In this document: piece by piece, positions 36,801 to 45,546 of the stretch
How the letters are laid out: every line of letters begins with the position of its first letter
Numbering within the stretch: the first letter of the stretch is position 1
Assembly: GCA_963753245.1 (NCBI GenBank)
Contig: CAVWBK010000007.1
Coordinates: 471,048 to 535,047 of the forward strand
DNA: 64,000 nt
Direction: 5' to 3'
Source: VRUE01 sp963753245
GTDB lineage: Bacteria > Actinomycetota > Thermoleophilia > Solirubrobacterales > 70-9
The notes under the pieces: model-generated
What the model was told of the DNA's origin: nothing
The model's database searches: none
Seen by the model: only the letters and a program-made list of their open reading frames with translations
Made by a program: the position numbers and the translations under genes

Positions 36801-37834
36801 ACTCGAACAGCTGCACATCGGACTTCACCACCGCCTGTGGAGTGGTCCCGTACTCGGGCCAGGCCTACTGTCAGCTGACCGGCGGCCGCGGTGGTAATTG
36901 CAGGTCCGACAGTTCCATCGCGAGCGAAAACGGCGACATCTACTTCTTCTCGCCGGAGCTGCTCGACGGGTCCCGGGGAATCCCCAATCAGAAGAATCTC
37001 TACCTGTATCGCAACGGAGCCCTGCAATACGTCACCACCCTGACCACCGACAGCTACTGCGTCACGGTCAACGACACGACGTCCACGACCCAGGCCTGTA
37101 GCAACACGCCGATCGTGCGGATGCAGGTCACCCCCGACGACGCCTACATGGCGTTCGTGACGGCATCGCAGGTCACGGGCTATGAAAACGCCGGCCACCT
37201 AGAGATGTACCGCTACCAGCCCTCGACGCGGCAGATCGTCTGCGTCTCCTGCCGTCCCGACGGTCAGCCCCCGGTCTCGAACGTCGAAGCGAGCCAGGAC
37301 GGCCTCTTCATGACCGACGACGGCAGGGTCTTTTTCAGTACGGAAGACTCGCTGGCGCACGGCGACACCAATCAGGCCGAGGACGTGTACGAGTTTGTCG
37401 GCGGCCGCCAGCAGCTGATCACTCCCGGAACGGGCGGCGTGAAAACCCCGCCGGGGACGATCGAGCAGCTCCCCGGGCTGATCGGCGTCAGCTCCGATGG
37501 CACCGACGCCTATTTCTCGACCTTCGAAACTCTCGTCAAGCAGGACCACAACGGGCTGTTCCTCAAGTTCTACGACGCCAGGTCCGGCGGTGGTTTCCCG
37601 GCCCCGGCAGAACCCCCGCCCTGTGAGGCCGCGGACGAGTGCCACGGCTCGGGCAGCACGACTCCCGGAGCCGCGCCCGATGGGACGGAGGCGACACTCG
37701 TCAACGGCAACGCGCCGAAGTCGACCGGAAGCCGGTCTTCGAAGCACCACAAGAAACACAAGGCGCGGCGCCGCGGGCAGCGAGGCAGTCACCGTGCGCG
37801 ACGTCAGGAGCCGACCCGGGGAGCAAGCAGGTGA
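33806..37834 (+). CDS. B2: secreted NHL / fn3-like / TolB-like propeller protein
   Basis: 1,342 residues; ATG 33806 overlaps the B1 stop by one base. A second ATG at 33857 starts immediately before the signal core (ALVSLLFVLLFQVSSAHA) and is an alternative. NHL repeats at about 35-360, two fn3-like repeats at about 365-570, then the marker CPNANVRQQTQANYLPDCRA at 572 and a TolB-like propeller. YDARSGGGF...C-x4-ECHG precedes a His/Lys/Arg-rich tail (SSKHHKKHKARRRGQRGSH). It closely matches A2, for example RFSYTGLWSTIP and EASQDGLFMTDDGR. Probably extracellular; no catalytic site is evident. Confidence 0.85.
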   Translation: MQGLRIAGAGSRRVPAEMAWPALVSLLFVLLFQVSSAHAAVSHAFSGSIGAATSSPADPYPISGPTDVEIDQATNDIYVTDPGNHRIEKFDSSGNFLLMFGKDVNLTTGGNLCPVSPTDVCQAGESSSSPGGFKTPEYLAVDNYPAGHGDLYVADTGDDVVQKFDSSGQIVSSWGASGQKAGTDTDITSFGALWGVAVGGPNGDLYVGGNGGSSDNVLQYTRDGNYEGPYQNLSGSPWLKADIHGNLYFQRAFDEFFGPPTVWKATLRPNTRGEYESVVMGTEEPVTGFNFDPSSQELYQDTGSEIAHYGGDCEPVVFGPCSVLDSFGSGHLSSPMGVGVDGETHTVYVANSGGDEVAVFGDVRPIVNYAPPSEVTQSSLTLNATVDPAGRGAVTACRFEIGFDKSYGTVLPCVPDPAANPPASDFTSKTDVSAAVSGLSPNTKDHYRIVVSNAAGATIAGSDQTFITTSVPSVDGLASANLTATTGDLQAQVNPDGLETHYRFEYGPTINYGQTAPVPDGVIPAAFADQEVEVHLLGLEPSIVYHYRLVATNDDGVTTSEDHTFNFFPPSCPNANVRQQTQANYLPDCRAYELVSAANAGGTQLYTGGPNSGAAISPPRFSYTGLWSTIPEAGGQPIDSTGDLYVATRTATGWKTRYVGLPATQFAASAGPPQGLPGSANDVYGGGVAGSGPRGAAGLAIYVNQNSVLADPSMSLFLQWDEGNQAVGDTRNPTPMASNAPYLLSSEGTILDRWPTNLESVPAGLHTHVGPKGEEVLTQAGGSHALDCPPITSFGGTGAQTSYNACPGDVTASEDLSHFVFSTEWSQFTPDGQLTPPGSVYDNNIGQNRVSLASRLANGSPIPSEPGDQVGDPLQIPAVSSDGSRILMAAGVTGPCGSATCETSPCGNYFGSTPRCPMQPSHLYMRADEAVTYDVSQGHGVKYVGMTSNGSTVYFTSPEQLTTDDHDSSVDLYSWSLEKEKAGEPPLTLISVGSSGEGNSNSCTSDFTTACGVVPYSGQAYCQLTGGRGGNCRSDSSIASENGDIYFFSPELLDGSRGIPNQKNLYLYRNGALQYVTTLTTDSYCVTVNDTTSTTQACSNTPIVRMQVTPDDAYMAFVTASQVTGYENAGHLEMYRYQPSTRQIVCVSCRPDGQPPVSNVEASQDGLFMTDDGRVFFSTEDSLAHGDTNQAEDVYEFVGGRQQLITPGTGGVKTPPGTIEQLPGLIGVSSDGTDAYFSTFETLVKQDHNGLFLKFYDARSGGGFPAPAEPPPCEAADECHGSGSTTPGAAPDGTEATLVNGNAPKSTGSRSSKHHKKHKARRRGQRGSHRARRQEPTRGASR

Positions 37835-40653
37835 CATCGTGCCGACTAGCCATCTGTTTCGCCGTGACCGGCGTCACGTGCGCGCTGGCCGTGTGCATAC
37901 CCGCATCCCCCGCGCAGGCTGACACCCCGATCCAGTCATTTGCTGCCGTGCCCGGTGAAGCCCAGGCCGGGGGTCACCCTGATGTGGAGGTTTCCTTCCT
38001 GCTCGCCAACCGGATCGATCAGAACACCCAGGCTGCCTGCAACTGCGCGGACGCAAAAGACGCCACCGTGCAGCTGCCGGCGGGCTTCATCGGCGATCCG
38101 CACGCCACGCCCCAGTGCACGCTCAGCGAGTTCTCGGTCGACGCCTGCCCGGTCGACGCGCAGATCGGGATCGTCAACGTCGAAGCGAGCGGCATTCCCC
38201 CGTTCAATTCGGCCCTCTACAACATGGTGCCCGCGCCGGGGGAGGCGGGACTGCTGGCCTTCAAGCTGTTCTTCGTCAACGCGCCGCAGTTCACGGTTCT
38301 CAACTCGCGCACCGACTCGGACTACGGGCTGGAAGCGAAGAACACCTCGATCGTGCACGGGGCCCTTCCGCTCCACGAATTCAGGGAGGTCCTCTGGGGA
38401 GTGCCCGCCGCCTCGGTCCATGACCCCTTGCGTCTCGACAAGCACTACACACCAGGAGAAGAGACGGCCTACCTCGGGAACTTCTGCGACTCCGAAGGTC
38501 ATGCGAGCACGAGTGACCCGAACTCCGTCGTCCTGCCGTGCGAACTCGACTTGCTGACGCTCCCCTCGACTGCCTCGAACAGCGCTCTGACCCCATTCCT
38601 CCAGAGCCCGACGACCTGTGACACGCCGCTGAGCTCCTCGCTCACCATCCTTTCCTACGACGGCGGCACGACCGAGGCCAACAGCTCCTGGCCGGCGATG
38701 ACGGGGTGCGACCAGCTCAGCTTCAACCCGAGTCTCTATGCACATCCGACGACCGAACAGACGGACTCCCCCTCTGGAATCGACATCGAACTCAGCGTTC
38801 CTCAGCAGATCAGTCCCTCGGTTCCGTCGCCGACCGAGTTGCGCGACGCGACAGTGACCCTTCCGGCGGGCTTCTCGATAAACCCGAACGCCGCCGACGG
38901 CAAGACGGCCTGCACCGAAGCGGAAGCGATGTTCGGCACCAAGGAAGAAGCCCACTGTCCAGAGTTCTCGAAGGTCGGGAGCCTCGAGATCGACAGCTCG
39001 GCGCTACCAGGCCCCGTGCCGGGCTTCGTCTATCTCGGCCAGCCCCTTCCCGGCAACCGCTACAGGCTGTTCCTCGTGGCCGATGGATTCAACACCCACA
39101 TCAAGCTGGCCGGCACAGTGATCGCCGACCCGACGACCGGGGGGCTCACGGTGTCGTTTAAAGATCTGCCGCAGAGTCCGCTCACGAGCTTCAAATTGCA
39201 TCTGTTCGGCTCCGAACGCGGGCTGCTGGCGACGCCGACCAAATGCGGGACCTACCCGGTGTTGAGCACATTCGTTCCCTGGGACGCGAGCCTCGCGGCG
39301 CAATCCTCGACCCAGTTCTTCTCCCTTGACTCGGGTCCTGACGGAACTCCATGCCCCGGCTCGAGCAGGCTCTTCAACCCCGGCTTCGAAGCTGCCTCGG
39401 CTGCCAACAAAGCCGGTTCGGACACATCCTTCTCAGCCACCTTCACCCGTGCTGACGGCAACCAGGACATGACCGGCATAAGCGTCACGACTCCGCCAGG
39501 GTTCACTGCTCGGCTGGCAGGGATCCAGTACTGCCCGGAGGCTGCGATCTCCCAGCTCCAGAGCTCGGGGTACTCGGGCCGGGCGGAGCTGGCTGCTCCG
39601 GCCTGCCCGGCGGCCTCGCAGATAGGGACTGTGTCCGCTGGGGCGGGCGCCGGCACCCACCCGCTATACCTCGCGGGCAAGGTCTACCTCGCGGGTCCCT
39701 ACAAAGGTGCGCCGCTCAGCCTCGTGGTCGTGCTTCCCTCGGTCTCGGGCCCATATGACCTCGGCAACGTCGCCGTCAGGGCGGCGATAGAGGTCGATCC
39801 CCTCACCGGCCAGGTGACCACAGTCTCGAATCCCCTCCCGCAGATACTAGAAGGGGTACCGCTCCGCACCCGCTTCATCCGTGTAGTGCTCGACCGGCCC
39901 GATTTCGTCCGGAACCCGACGAATTGCGAACCGTTGGCGGTCACCGCCCAGCTATCGGGTGACGAAGGCGCCGTGGCGAACGCCCATGACCACTACCAGG
40001 TCGCGAGCTGCGCGAGCCTGCCGTTCGCGCCAAAACTGAGCCTGAAGCTCACAGGCGGCGTCAACCGCCTTGGCCACCCTGCGATCTACTCGGTGTTCTC
40101 CACTCAACCTGGCGAAGCGAACCCCCGTCGGATCGCGGTCACGCTCTCCTCCAACGAGCTCCTCGACCAGGGCCACCTCGGCTCGGTCTGCACGCGGCCC
40201 GCGTTCGCCGCCGGGACATGCCCTCCGAGCTCGGAAATCGGTCACGCCGAAGTCCTCACGCCGCTGCTCGACCGGCCACTGACCGGCTCGGTCTACCTGC
40301 GCTCCTCGTCCGTAGGGCTGCCCGATCTGGCGGTCGACCTCTACGGCCAGCTCCACATCGAAGCGGTCGCCCGAGTCGACGCGGTCAACGGCGGACTGCG
40401 AACCACCTTCAAGACGGTGCCCGACCTGCCGCTCGGGACCGTCCGGCTCGATCTGGCGGGCGGCAGCAAAGGTCTGATCCAGAACAGCGAACCGTTATGC
40501 GGTTCCCCCGAATACGCAGACCTGAAGGCAGCCGGGCAGAACGGGATCGCGATCGACCGCAAGGTCAAGGTCCAGGCAGCATGCGGCGGCGGCAAGCGGC
40601 ACAAACTTCACGCCAAGCGGAGCCACCATCGCGACACGGCGGCGGCGAGGTAG
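37831..40653 (+). CDS. B3: secreted protein of about four repeated beta-rich modules
   Basis: 940 residues. GTG 37831 overlaps the B2 stop (GTGA) and follows CGGGGAGC. Signal peptide FAVTGVTCALAVCIPASPAQ, mature start DTPIQSFAAVPGEAQAGGHP. The four-module architecture is as in A3, with cysteine/proline signatures (CTLSEFSVDACPVDAQIG; PACPAASQIGTV; FAAGTCPPSSEIGHAEV). It is strongly similar to A3 over its full length (VNGGLRTTFKTVPDLPLGTV). Basic tail GGGKRHKLHAKRSHHRD. It pairs with B2. Function unknown. Confidence 0.8.
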   Translation: MTSCRLAICFAVTGVTCALAVCIPASPAQADTPIQSFAAVPGEAQAGGHPDVEVSFLLANRIDQNTQAACNCADAKDATVQLPAGFIGDPHATPQCTLSEFSVDACPVDAQIGIVNVEASGIPPFNSALYNMVPAPGEAGLLAFKLFFVNAPQFTVLNSRTDSDYGLEAKNTSIVHGALPLHEFREVLWGVPAASVHDPLRLDKHYTPGEETAYLGNFCDSEGHASTSDPNSVVLPCELDLLTLPSTASNSALTPFLQSPTTCDTPLSSSLTILSYDGGTTEANSSWPAMTGCDQLSFNPSLYAHPTTEQTDSPSGIDIELSVPQQISPSVPSPTELRDATVTLPAGFSINPNAADGKTACTEAEAMFGTKEEAHCPEFSKVGSLEIDSSALPGPVPGFVYLGQPLPGNRYRLFLVADGFNTHIKLAGTVIADPTTGGLTVSFKDLPQSPLTSFKLHLFGSERGLLATPTKCGTYPVLSTFVPWDASLAAQSSTQFFSLDSGPDGTPCPGSSRLFNPGFEAASAANKAGSDTSFSATFTRADGNQDMTGISVTTPPGFTARLAGIQYCPEAAISQLQSSGYSGRAELAAPACPAASQIGTVSAGAGAGTHPLYLAGKVYLAGPYKGAPLSLVVVLPSVSGPYDLGNVAVRAAIEVDPLTGQVTTVSNPLPQILEGVPLRTRFIRVVLDRPDFVRNPTNCEPLAVTAQLSGDEGAVANAHDHYQVASCASLPFAPKLSLKLTGGVNRLGHPAIYSVFSTQPGEANPRRIAVTLSSNELLDQGHLGSVCTRPAFAAGTCPPSSEIGHAEVLTPLLDRPLTGSVYLRSSSVGLPDLAVDLYGQLHIEAVARVDAVNGGLRTTFKTVPDLPLGTVRLDLAGGSKGLIQNSEPLCGSPEYADLKAAGQNGIAIDRKVKVQAACGGGKRHKLHAKRSHHRDTAAAR

Positions 40654-40656
40654 GGG

Positions 40657-43600
40657 ATGGCAACGATGGACAACGGAAATCCGCGGGAGGGCCTGATGGC
40701 TGAAAAGGGGGCACCTGTGAGGCGCAGCACCGACGTCGGCCGAGGGGCGGGGCATTGGCTGAGGGGGCTCTCCGTCGGCCTGCTCTGCACCGCCTGTGTG
40801 TCGCTCGGGCTGGGCGCTCGGACGGCGTCGGCAGAACCGCCTGCGCGGGCCTTCGACTCGCAGATCGAAGGCGGTGAAGGCGGATTCGTCAATGTCCAGG
40901 GCATCGGCTTCGACGGGGCCGGCCATCTTTGGATAGTCGACGATCAGGTGGGGGAAGGTCCCGCGCGACTTCAGCGGGGCATCTACAAATACAGCCCGTA
41001 TCCCTCGGGGGAACTGCTCTCCGCGCCGACCGTTCCAGCCGTCTTTAGCCTCTCGCGTGAGATGCACCTCTCGGTCGATCAGGCGACCGACGAGGTCCTC
41101 GTCTCCCAGTCGAACGGCCGCAGGATCTTCTTCTTCAAGGAAGACGCATTCACACGTGAATGGAACAAAATCGACGACATCTACGGCAATCAGTACGGGA
41201 TCGACGTCGCGGTCGACAATTCGCAGACCGCATCCCGCGGTCGCGTCTACCTCTCACTGACCTCACCGGAGAACTTCATCGAAGTCCTCGAAAGCGCCCA
41301 GAGGCCGGTAGAACTCCCGGCCTCCGCGTCCTACATAGAAGGAAACCGGATCACCGGGACGCCCCAGGGCCCGTTCGGAGAAGTGGGCAGAATCGCCGTC
41401 GGCGACGAAGGCAACCTCTTCGTCGACGACATAGGTGAAGGCGTGGTCGACGAGTTCGACTCCTCCGGCACCTTCCTCCGCACCTTCCCGAACCTAGGCG
41501 CGCTGGCGGTCGATCCCCTCACCGGCGACGTGATCATCGGCTATGAAGAATATGACCCGTCGGGCAATCTCCTCGGCATCCTGCCGCCCGCGCAGATCGG
41601 CCAGTCGCGCGAAAATTCAGATTACGCCTTCAACTCGGCTGGCTATCTCTACGTACCAAGCAGACGTCCGGGATATGAACATCTCCCCGACCCGATCGAA
41701 ATCATCGGCCCTGCGCCGAAGTCACCCCAGGTGACATACCAGCCGGTCTCGAGCCCGACTCTGACCTCCGGAACCCTCAACGCATCGGTGGACCTGAACG
41801 GAGGCGGCGAAGTCACCGAATGCCAGTTCGAATATGGGGAAGCGGTCGGCAACTACAGCATCGGCAGCCTGCCCTGTGAAGCTTCCTCTGTCCTTCCGTA
41901 CGGCGACACGACGGCGGTCAGCGCTCGTATCTCCGCGCTGACGACCGGCACGACCTACCACTACCGCGTCGCGGTCAGGAACGCCAGAGTCAAGAGCTAC
42001 GGCACCGACCAAACGTACATACCAGAGGCGGTCCTGGCGCTCAGCACCGATCTGCCGAGCGCCGTCTCGGAATCGGGCGCGACACTGAATGGCTCATTCG
42101 TCGGCAACGGCGAAGACACGCACTACTACTTCGAATGGGGTAGGACCGTCGCCTACGGGAACACAACCGCCGCCGCGCCGGGGGAAGACGCCGGTGCTCC
42201 GATCGGGCCCGTCCGCACCTCTCTGTCCACGGCTATATCGGGCCTCAGTCCCTACACCACCTATCACTACCGGGTGGTGGCCAGCAATCAAGGCGGCGCC
42301 TTGGTGGCCCACGGCACGGATCAGATGTTCACCACGCCTCCGGGGATTCCCTCGATCGCGGACGAGTCGGCCAGCCAGGTGCACTCGGACCGCGCCGACC
42401 TTCACGGTCTGGTCGACCCGAACGGCGCGGAAACGAGCTACCAATTCGAATACGTCGACGATGCCAACTACCAGCAGAGCGGCTACGCGAACGCTCAGAT
42501 GGCACCGGGGCCCAGCATCGAAATCGGCCGAGGCAAAAAATTCATGGAAGCCGAAAAGATCATCCACGGATTGACGCCGGGGACGCTGTACCACTATCGC
42601 GTCGTCGGTACGAACGACGCGGGCGTCGGCACGCCGAGCAGCGACCGCACCTTCAAGACCTATCCGTTCACCGAGGAAATCAACGATCCCTGTCCGAACG
42701 CCCACGTCCGCCAGCAGACCGGGAGCGCCCTCGCGATGGACTGCCGAGCGTACGAATTGGTCTCTGCGACCGACAGCGGTGGGTACGACGTCGAGTCGAG
42801 CATCGTCGCGGGCCAGACGCCATTCGGCGGATACCCGGAGGCCGAGAGCCCGCCGCGGGTTCTCTACGGAATCCACGACGGTGCGCTGAGCGTCGGCAGC
42901 CCGACGAATCATGGCATCGATCCATACGTCGCGACCCGCGGCCAGAACGGCTGGACAACCGAATACGTTGGCATCCCAGCGGCCGGTAGCCCATCGAGCT
43001 CAGCCTTTGCCTCGACTCTCCTGGAAGCCGACTCGAGCCTGGACGTGTTCGCCTTCGGCGGCAAAGAAATCTGCTCGCCCTGCTTCGCCGACGGCTCCGC
43101 CGGTGAGCCGGTCCACCTCCCCGGCGGTCAGCTGGTGCAGGGCATGTCGGGGTCGGAGCCGCAGCCGACGGCGGAACCGGCAGCGTTCATCGGCAAGCAT
43201 CTCTCGGCCGACGGCTCGCATCTGGTCTTCGGTGCGACCGCGCCCTTCGAGCCCGACGGAAACGAAGGCGAACTGTCGATCTACGACCGCAACCTGAACA
43301 CGAAGGTCACCCACGTCGTCTCGAAGACTCCGGCAGGGGCGACGATGACTGGGTCCGAACTCGGCGAGCTCGACATCTCGACCGACGGCTCACGAATCGT
43401 GATTGGCGAACTGATCTCCGAATCGGCCGGTCAAAAGTACTGGCACCTGTATATGAACATCGGGGATTCGAATCACACGATCGACCTTACGCCCGGAACG
43501 ACTGCCGGCGTGGCCTATGACGGGATGACGGCCGACGGCTCGAGGGTCTTCTTCTCGACAACCGATCAGCTGACCGGTGACGACGAAGACACGAGCACCG

Positions 43601-45546
43601 ACCTCTACGCCGCCCAGGTCACCGGTTCGACAGCCACGCTGAGTAGGGTGTCCACCGGGACGGCCGGCGCCGGCAACAGCAACGCCTGCGACCCCGCGGC
43701 AGACACCAAACACGTGCACTGGAACGTCGCCGGTTCGGAAGAGACCTGCGGCGTCCTCGTGATCGGTGGCGGTGGTGGGGTGGCGTCAGAGGGCGGATCG
43801 ATCTTTTTCCTCTCGCCGGAGAAGCTCGACGGCCCTTCCAATGGGACCTTCAACGCCCCCAACCTTTACGTCGGCGAACCGGGGTCGCAGCCGCGGTTCG
43901 TCGCCACGCTCGAATCGACCGTCAACGCTCCTTTGCCGGTGGGCGAACATGCCTTCCGGCGCGACTTCGGCTCGTTCGCGAAGCCCGCGGGCGTTGCGAT
44001 CGATCACTCGACGGGCGACGTGTATGTCCTCGACATCGGCAACGAATTCGGGGAATCGCCTGCGCTCGTTCAAAAATTCGACTCGGGAGGGCACGCAATC
44101 ACCACCTTCGGGCAGGGCGGAAAGATCGAAGTGGCTGGGTCCTACGGGGCGGAAAACATCCCCACGGAGATGGCGATAGACCAGACGACCGGGAACATCT
44201 ACGTTCCGAACCTCCTTGGCGGGATCGTCGAAGAGTTCGACTCGTCGGGCAAACGCATCGAACAGATAAGCATCGGCGGCCTGCCGACGGGGGTTGGTGT
44301 CGATCCCACCGACGGCAAAGTGTACGTGACCAACTACTTCGGCGGCGTGAAGGTCTACAGCTCGGCCGGCGTCCCGCTGACGAGCTTTCCGACGCTTCCG
44401 CAGCCGATGGGAGTCGCTGTCAACTCGAGCGGCACCGTGTTCGTGGTCAATGGGGGCGGGCCGGCCGAAGCCAAGGGGGTCACCGAGATGTACAGCTCGA
44501 CGGGTACCGATCTCGGCCCGCTCGACGAAGGCCATTCCGTCGGCGTCGCGGTCGATCCCAGCGATGACCATGTGTACGTCGACGAGGAAGACCGAGTCCT
44601 GGAGTTCGACGGATCCGGTCATCGGGTCAACGTTCCGATCGGGGAAGGACGCCTCTCGGGTTCGATCGGGCTGGCCGTCGACTCCGGAGTCGTCGACGTG
44701 AGCGACCGCGGCAGCGGCGACGTCGAAACCTACGACCCAGCGGCGCTGCCGCCCGATCCGGCGATCGACAACCCGCTCGTGATCGACGGAGTCAGCTTCC
44801 CGGGAAAGCGCATGACTGGCGACTTCCAGGTGACGCCATCGGGTGCCTTTGCCGTCTTCACGTCCTCGCTGCCGTTGACCGGCTACGACAACGCGGATCA
44901 CCGCGAGATCTTCCGCTACTCCGCCCAGGACCAGGGGATTGAGTGCAGCTCGTGCAACCCGACCGGCGCCCGGGCAATCGGTGACTCGGCGCTGGCCGGC
45001 AATGGCCTGAGTCTCACCGACGACGGCCGAGTGTTCTTCGACTCCGACGAAGGACTGGTGGATCGAGACGTGAACGACAAGCCGGATGCGTACGAGTGGG
45101 AAAGCGGCCAGGAACCCCAGCTCATCTCCACCGGGACGGGCGCATTCGCCTCGAACCTGCTCAGCGTGAGCGCCAACGGCGAAGACGCGTACTTCTTCAC
45201 CCGCGACAAACTGACCCAGCAAGACAAGAACGGCAACACGGTCAGGATCTATGACGCGCGCGAAATGGGGGGAATTCCTTACGCCCCGCAGCCGGAACAG
45301 TGCAAGGCATCCGACGAGTGTCACGGCCCTGGAAGCGTTGCCCCGCCGCCACCGGCGATCCGGAGCATCGCGGGCAGTCCGGAATCACGGTCGACAGGCG
45401 CGTTCTGCAAACGGGGCTTCGTCAAGAAACACGGATCCTGCGTACGGCGTCGATCCGGGCATGGGCACCACGCCCACCACAGAAAGCATCGACGGAGCGC
45501 CACAGCCACGAACTCGCCCGCGCCGTCAGGCGGAGGTCAACAATGA
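40657..45546 (+). CDS. B4: giant secreted NHL / fn3-like / TolB-like protein with basic C-x10-C tail
   Basis: 1,629 residues, homologue of A4. ATG 40657 is three bases after the B3 stop; ATG 40696, preceded by GGAGGGCC, is a credible alternative giving a shorter N-terminus before the signal core (GLSVGLLCTACVSLGLGA). NHL-like block about 65-350, three fn3-like repeats at about 355-669, the marker CPNAHVRQQTGSALAMDCRA at 679, then a TolB-like propeller with EICSPCFADGS. A second NHL block (about 1102-1362) interrupts it exactly as in A4, before DNPLVIDGVSFPGKRMTGDF. It ends with YDAREMGGI...C-x4-ECHG and the tail CKRGFVKKHGSC plus His/Arg. Function unknown. Confidence 0.85.
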   Translation: MATMDNGNPREGLMAEKGAPVRRSTDVGRGAGHWLRGLSVGLLCTACVSLGLGARTASAEPPARAFDSQIEGGEGGFVNVQGIGFDGAGHLWIVDDQVGEGPARLQRGIYKYSPYPSGELLSAPTVPAVFSLSREMHLSVDQATDEVLVSQSNGRRIFFFKEDAFTREWNKIDDIYGNQYGIDVAVDNSQTASRGRVYLSLTSPENFIEVLESAQRPVELPASASYIEGNRITGTPQGPFGEVGRIAVGDEGNLFVDDIGEGVVDEFDSSGTFLRTFPNLGALAVDPLTGDVIIGYEEYDPSGNLLGILPPAQIGQSRENSDYAFNSAGYLYVPSRRPGYEHLPDPIEIIGPAPKSPQVTYQPVSSPTLTSGTLNASVDLNGGGEVTECQFEYGEAVGNYSIGSLPCEASSVLPYGDTTAVSARISALTTGTTYHYRVAVRNARVKSYGTDQTYIPEAVLALSTDLPSAVSESGATLNGSFVGNGEDTHYYFEWGRTVAYGNTTAAAPGEDAGAPIGPVRTSLSTAISGLSPYTTYHYRVVASNQGGALVAHGTDQMFTTPPGIPSIADESASQVHSDRADLHGLVDPNGAETSYQFEYVDDANYQQSGYANAQMAPGPSIEIGRGKKFMEAEKIIHGLTPGTLYHYRVVGTNDAGVGTPSSDRTFKTYPFTEEINDPCPNAHVRQQTGSALAMDCRAYELVSATDSGGYDVESSIVAGQTPFGGYPEAESPPRVLYGIHDGALSVGSPTNHGIDPYVATRGQNGWTTEYVGIPAAGSPSSSAFASTLLEADSSLDVFAFGGKEICSPCFADGSAGEPVHLPGGQLVQGMSGSEPQPTAEPAAFIGKHLSADGSHLVFGATAPFEPDGNEGELSIYDRNLNTKVTHVVSKTPAGATMTGSELGELDISTDGSRIVIGELISESAGQKYWHLYMNIGDSNHTIDLTPGTTAGVAYDGMTADGSRVFFSTTDQLTGDDEDTSTDLYAAQVTGSTATLSRVSTGTAGAGNSNACDPAADTKHVHWNVAGSEETCGVLVIGGGGGVASEGGSIFFLSPEKLDGPSNGTFNAPNLYVGEPGSQPRFVATLESTVNAPLPVGEHAFRRDFGSFAKPAGVAIDHSTGDVYVLDIGNEFGESPALVQKFDSGGHAITTFGQGGKIEVAGSYGAENIPTEMAIDQTTGNIYVPNLLGGIVEEFDSSGKRIEQISIGGLPTGVGVDPTDGKVYVTNYFGGVKVYSSAGVPLTSFPTLPQPMGVAVNSSGTVFVVNGGGPAEAKGVTEMYSSTGTDLGPLDEGHSVGVAVDPSDDHVYVDEEDRVLEFDGSGHRVNVPIGEGRLSGSIGLAVDSGVVDVSDRGSGDVETYDPAALPPDPAIDNPLVIDGVSFPGKRMTGDFQVTPSGAFAVFTSSLPLTGYDNADHREIFRYSAQDQGIECSSCNPTGARAIGDSALAGNGLSLTDDGRVFFDSDEGLVDRDVNDKPDAYEWESGQEPQLISTGTGAFASNLLSVSANGEDAYFFTRDKLTQQDKNGNTVRIYDAREMGGIPYAPQPEQCKASDECHGPGSVAPPPPAIRSIAGSPESRSTGAFCKRGFVKKHGSCVRRRSGHGHHAHHRKHRRSATATNSPAPSGGGQQ

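Noticed and set aside
45300..45542. 81-residue N-terminal extension of B5
   Set aside because: Overlaps the B4 C-terminal domain in another frame; the ATG at 45543 has GGAGG upstream and leads into the signal peptide as in A5.
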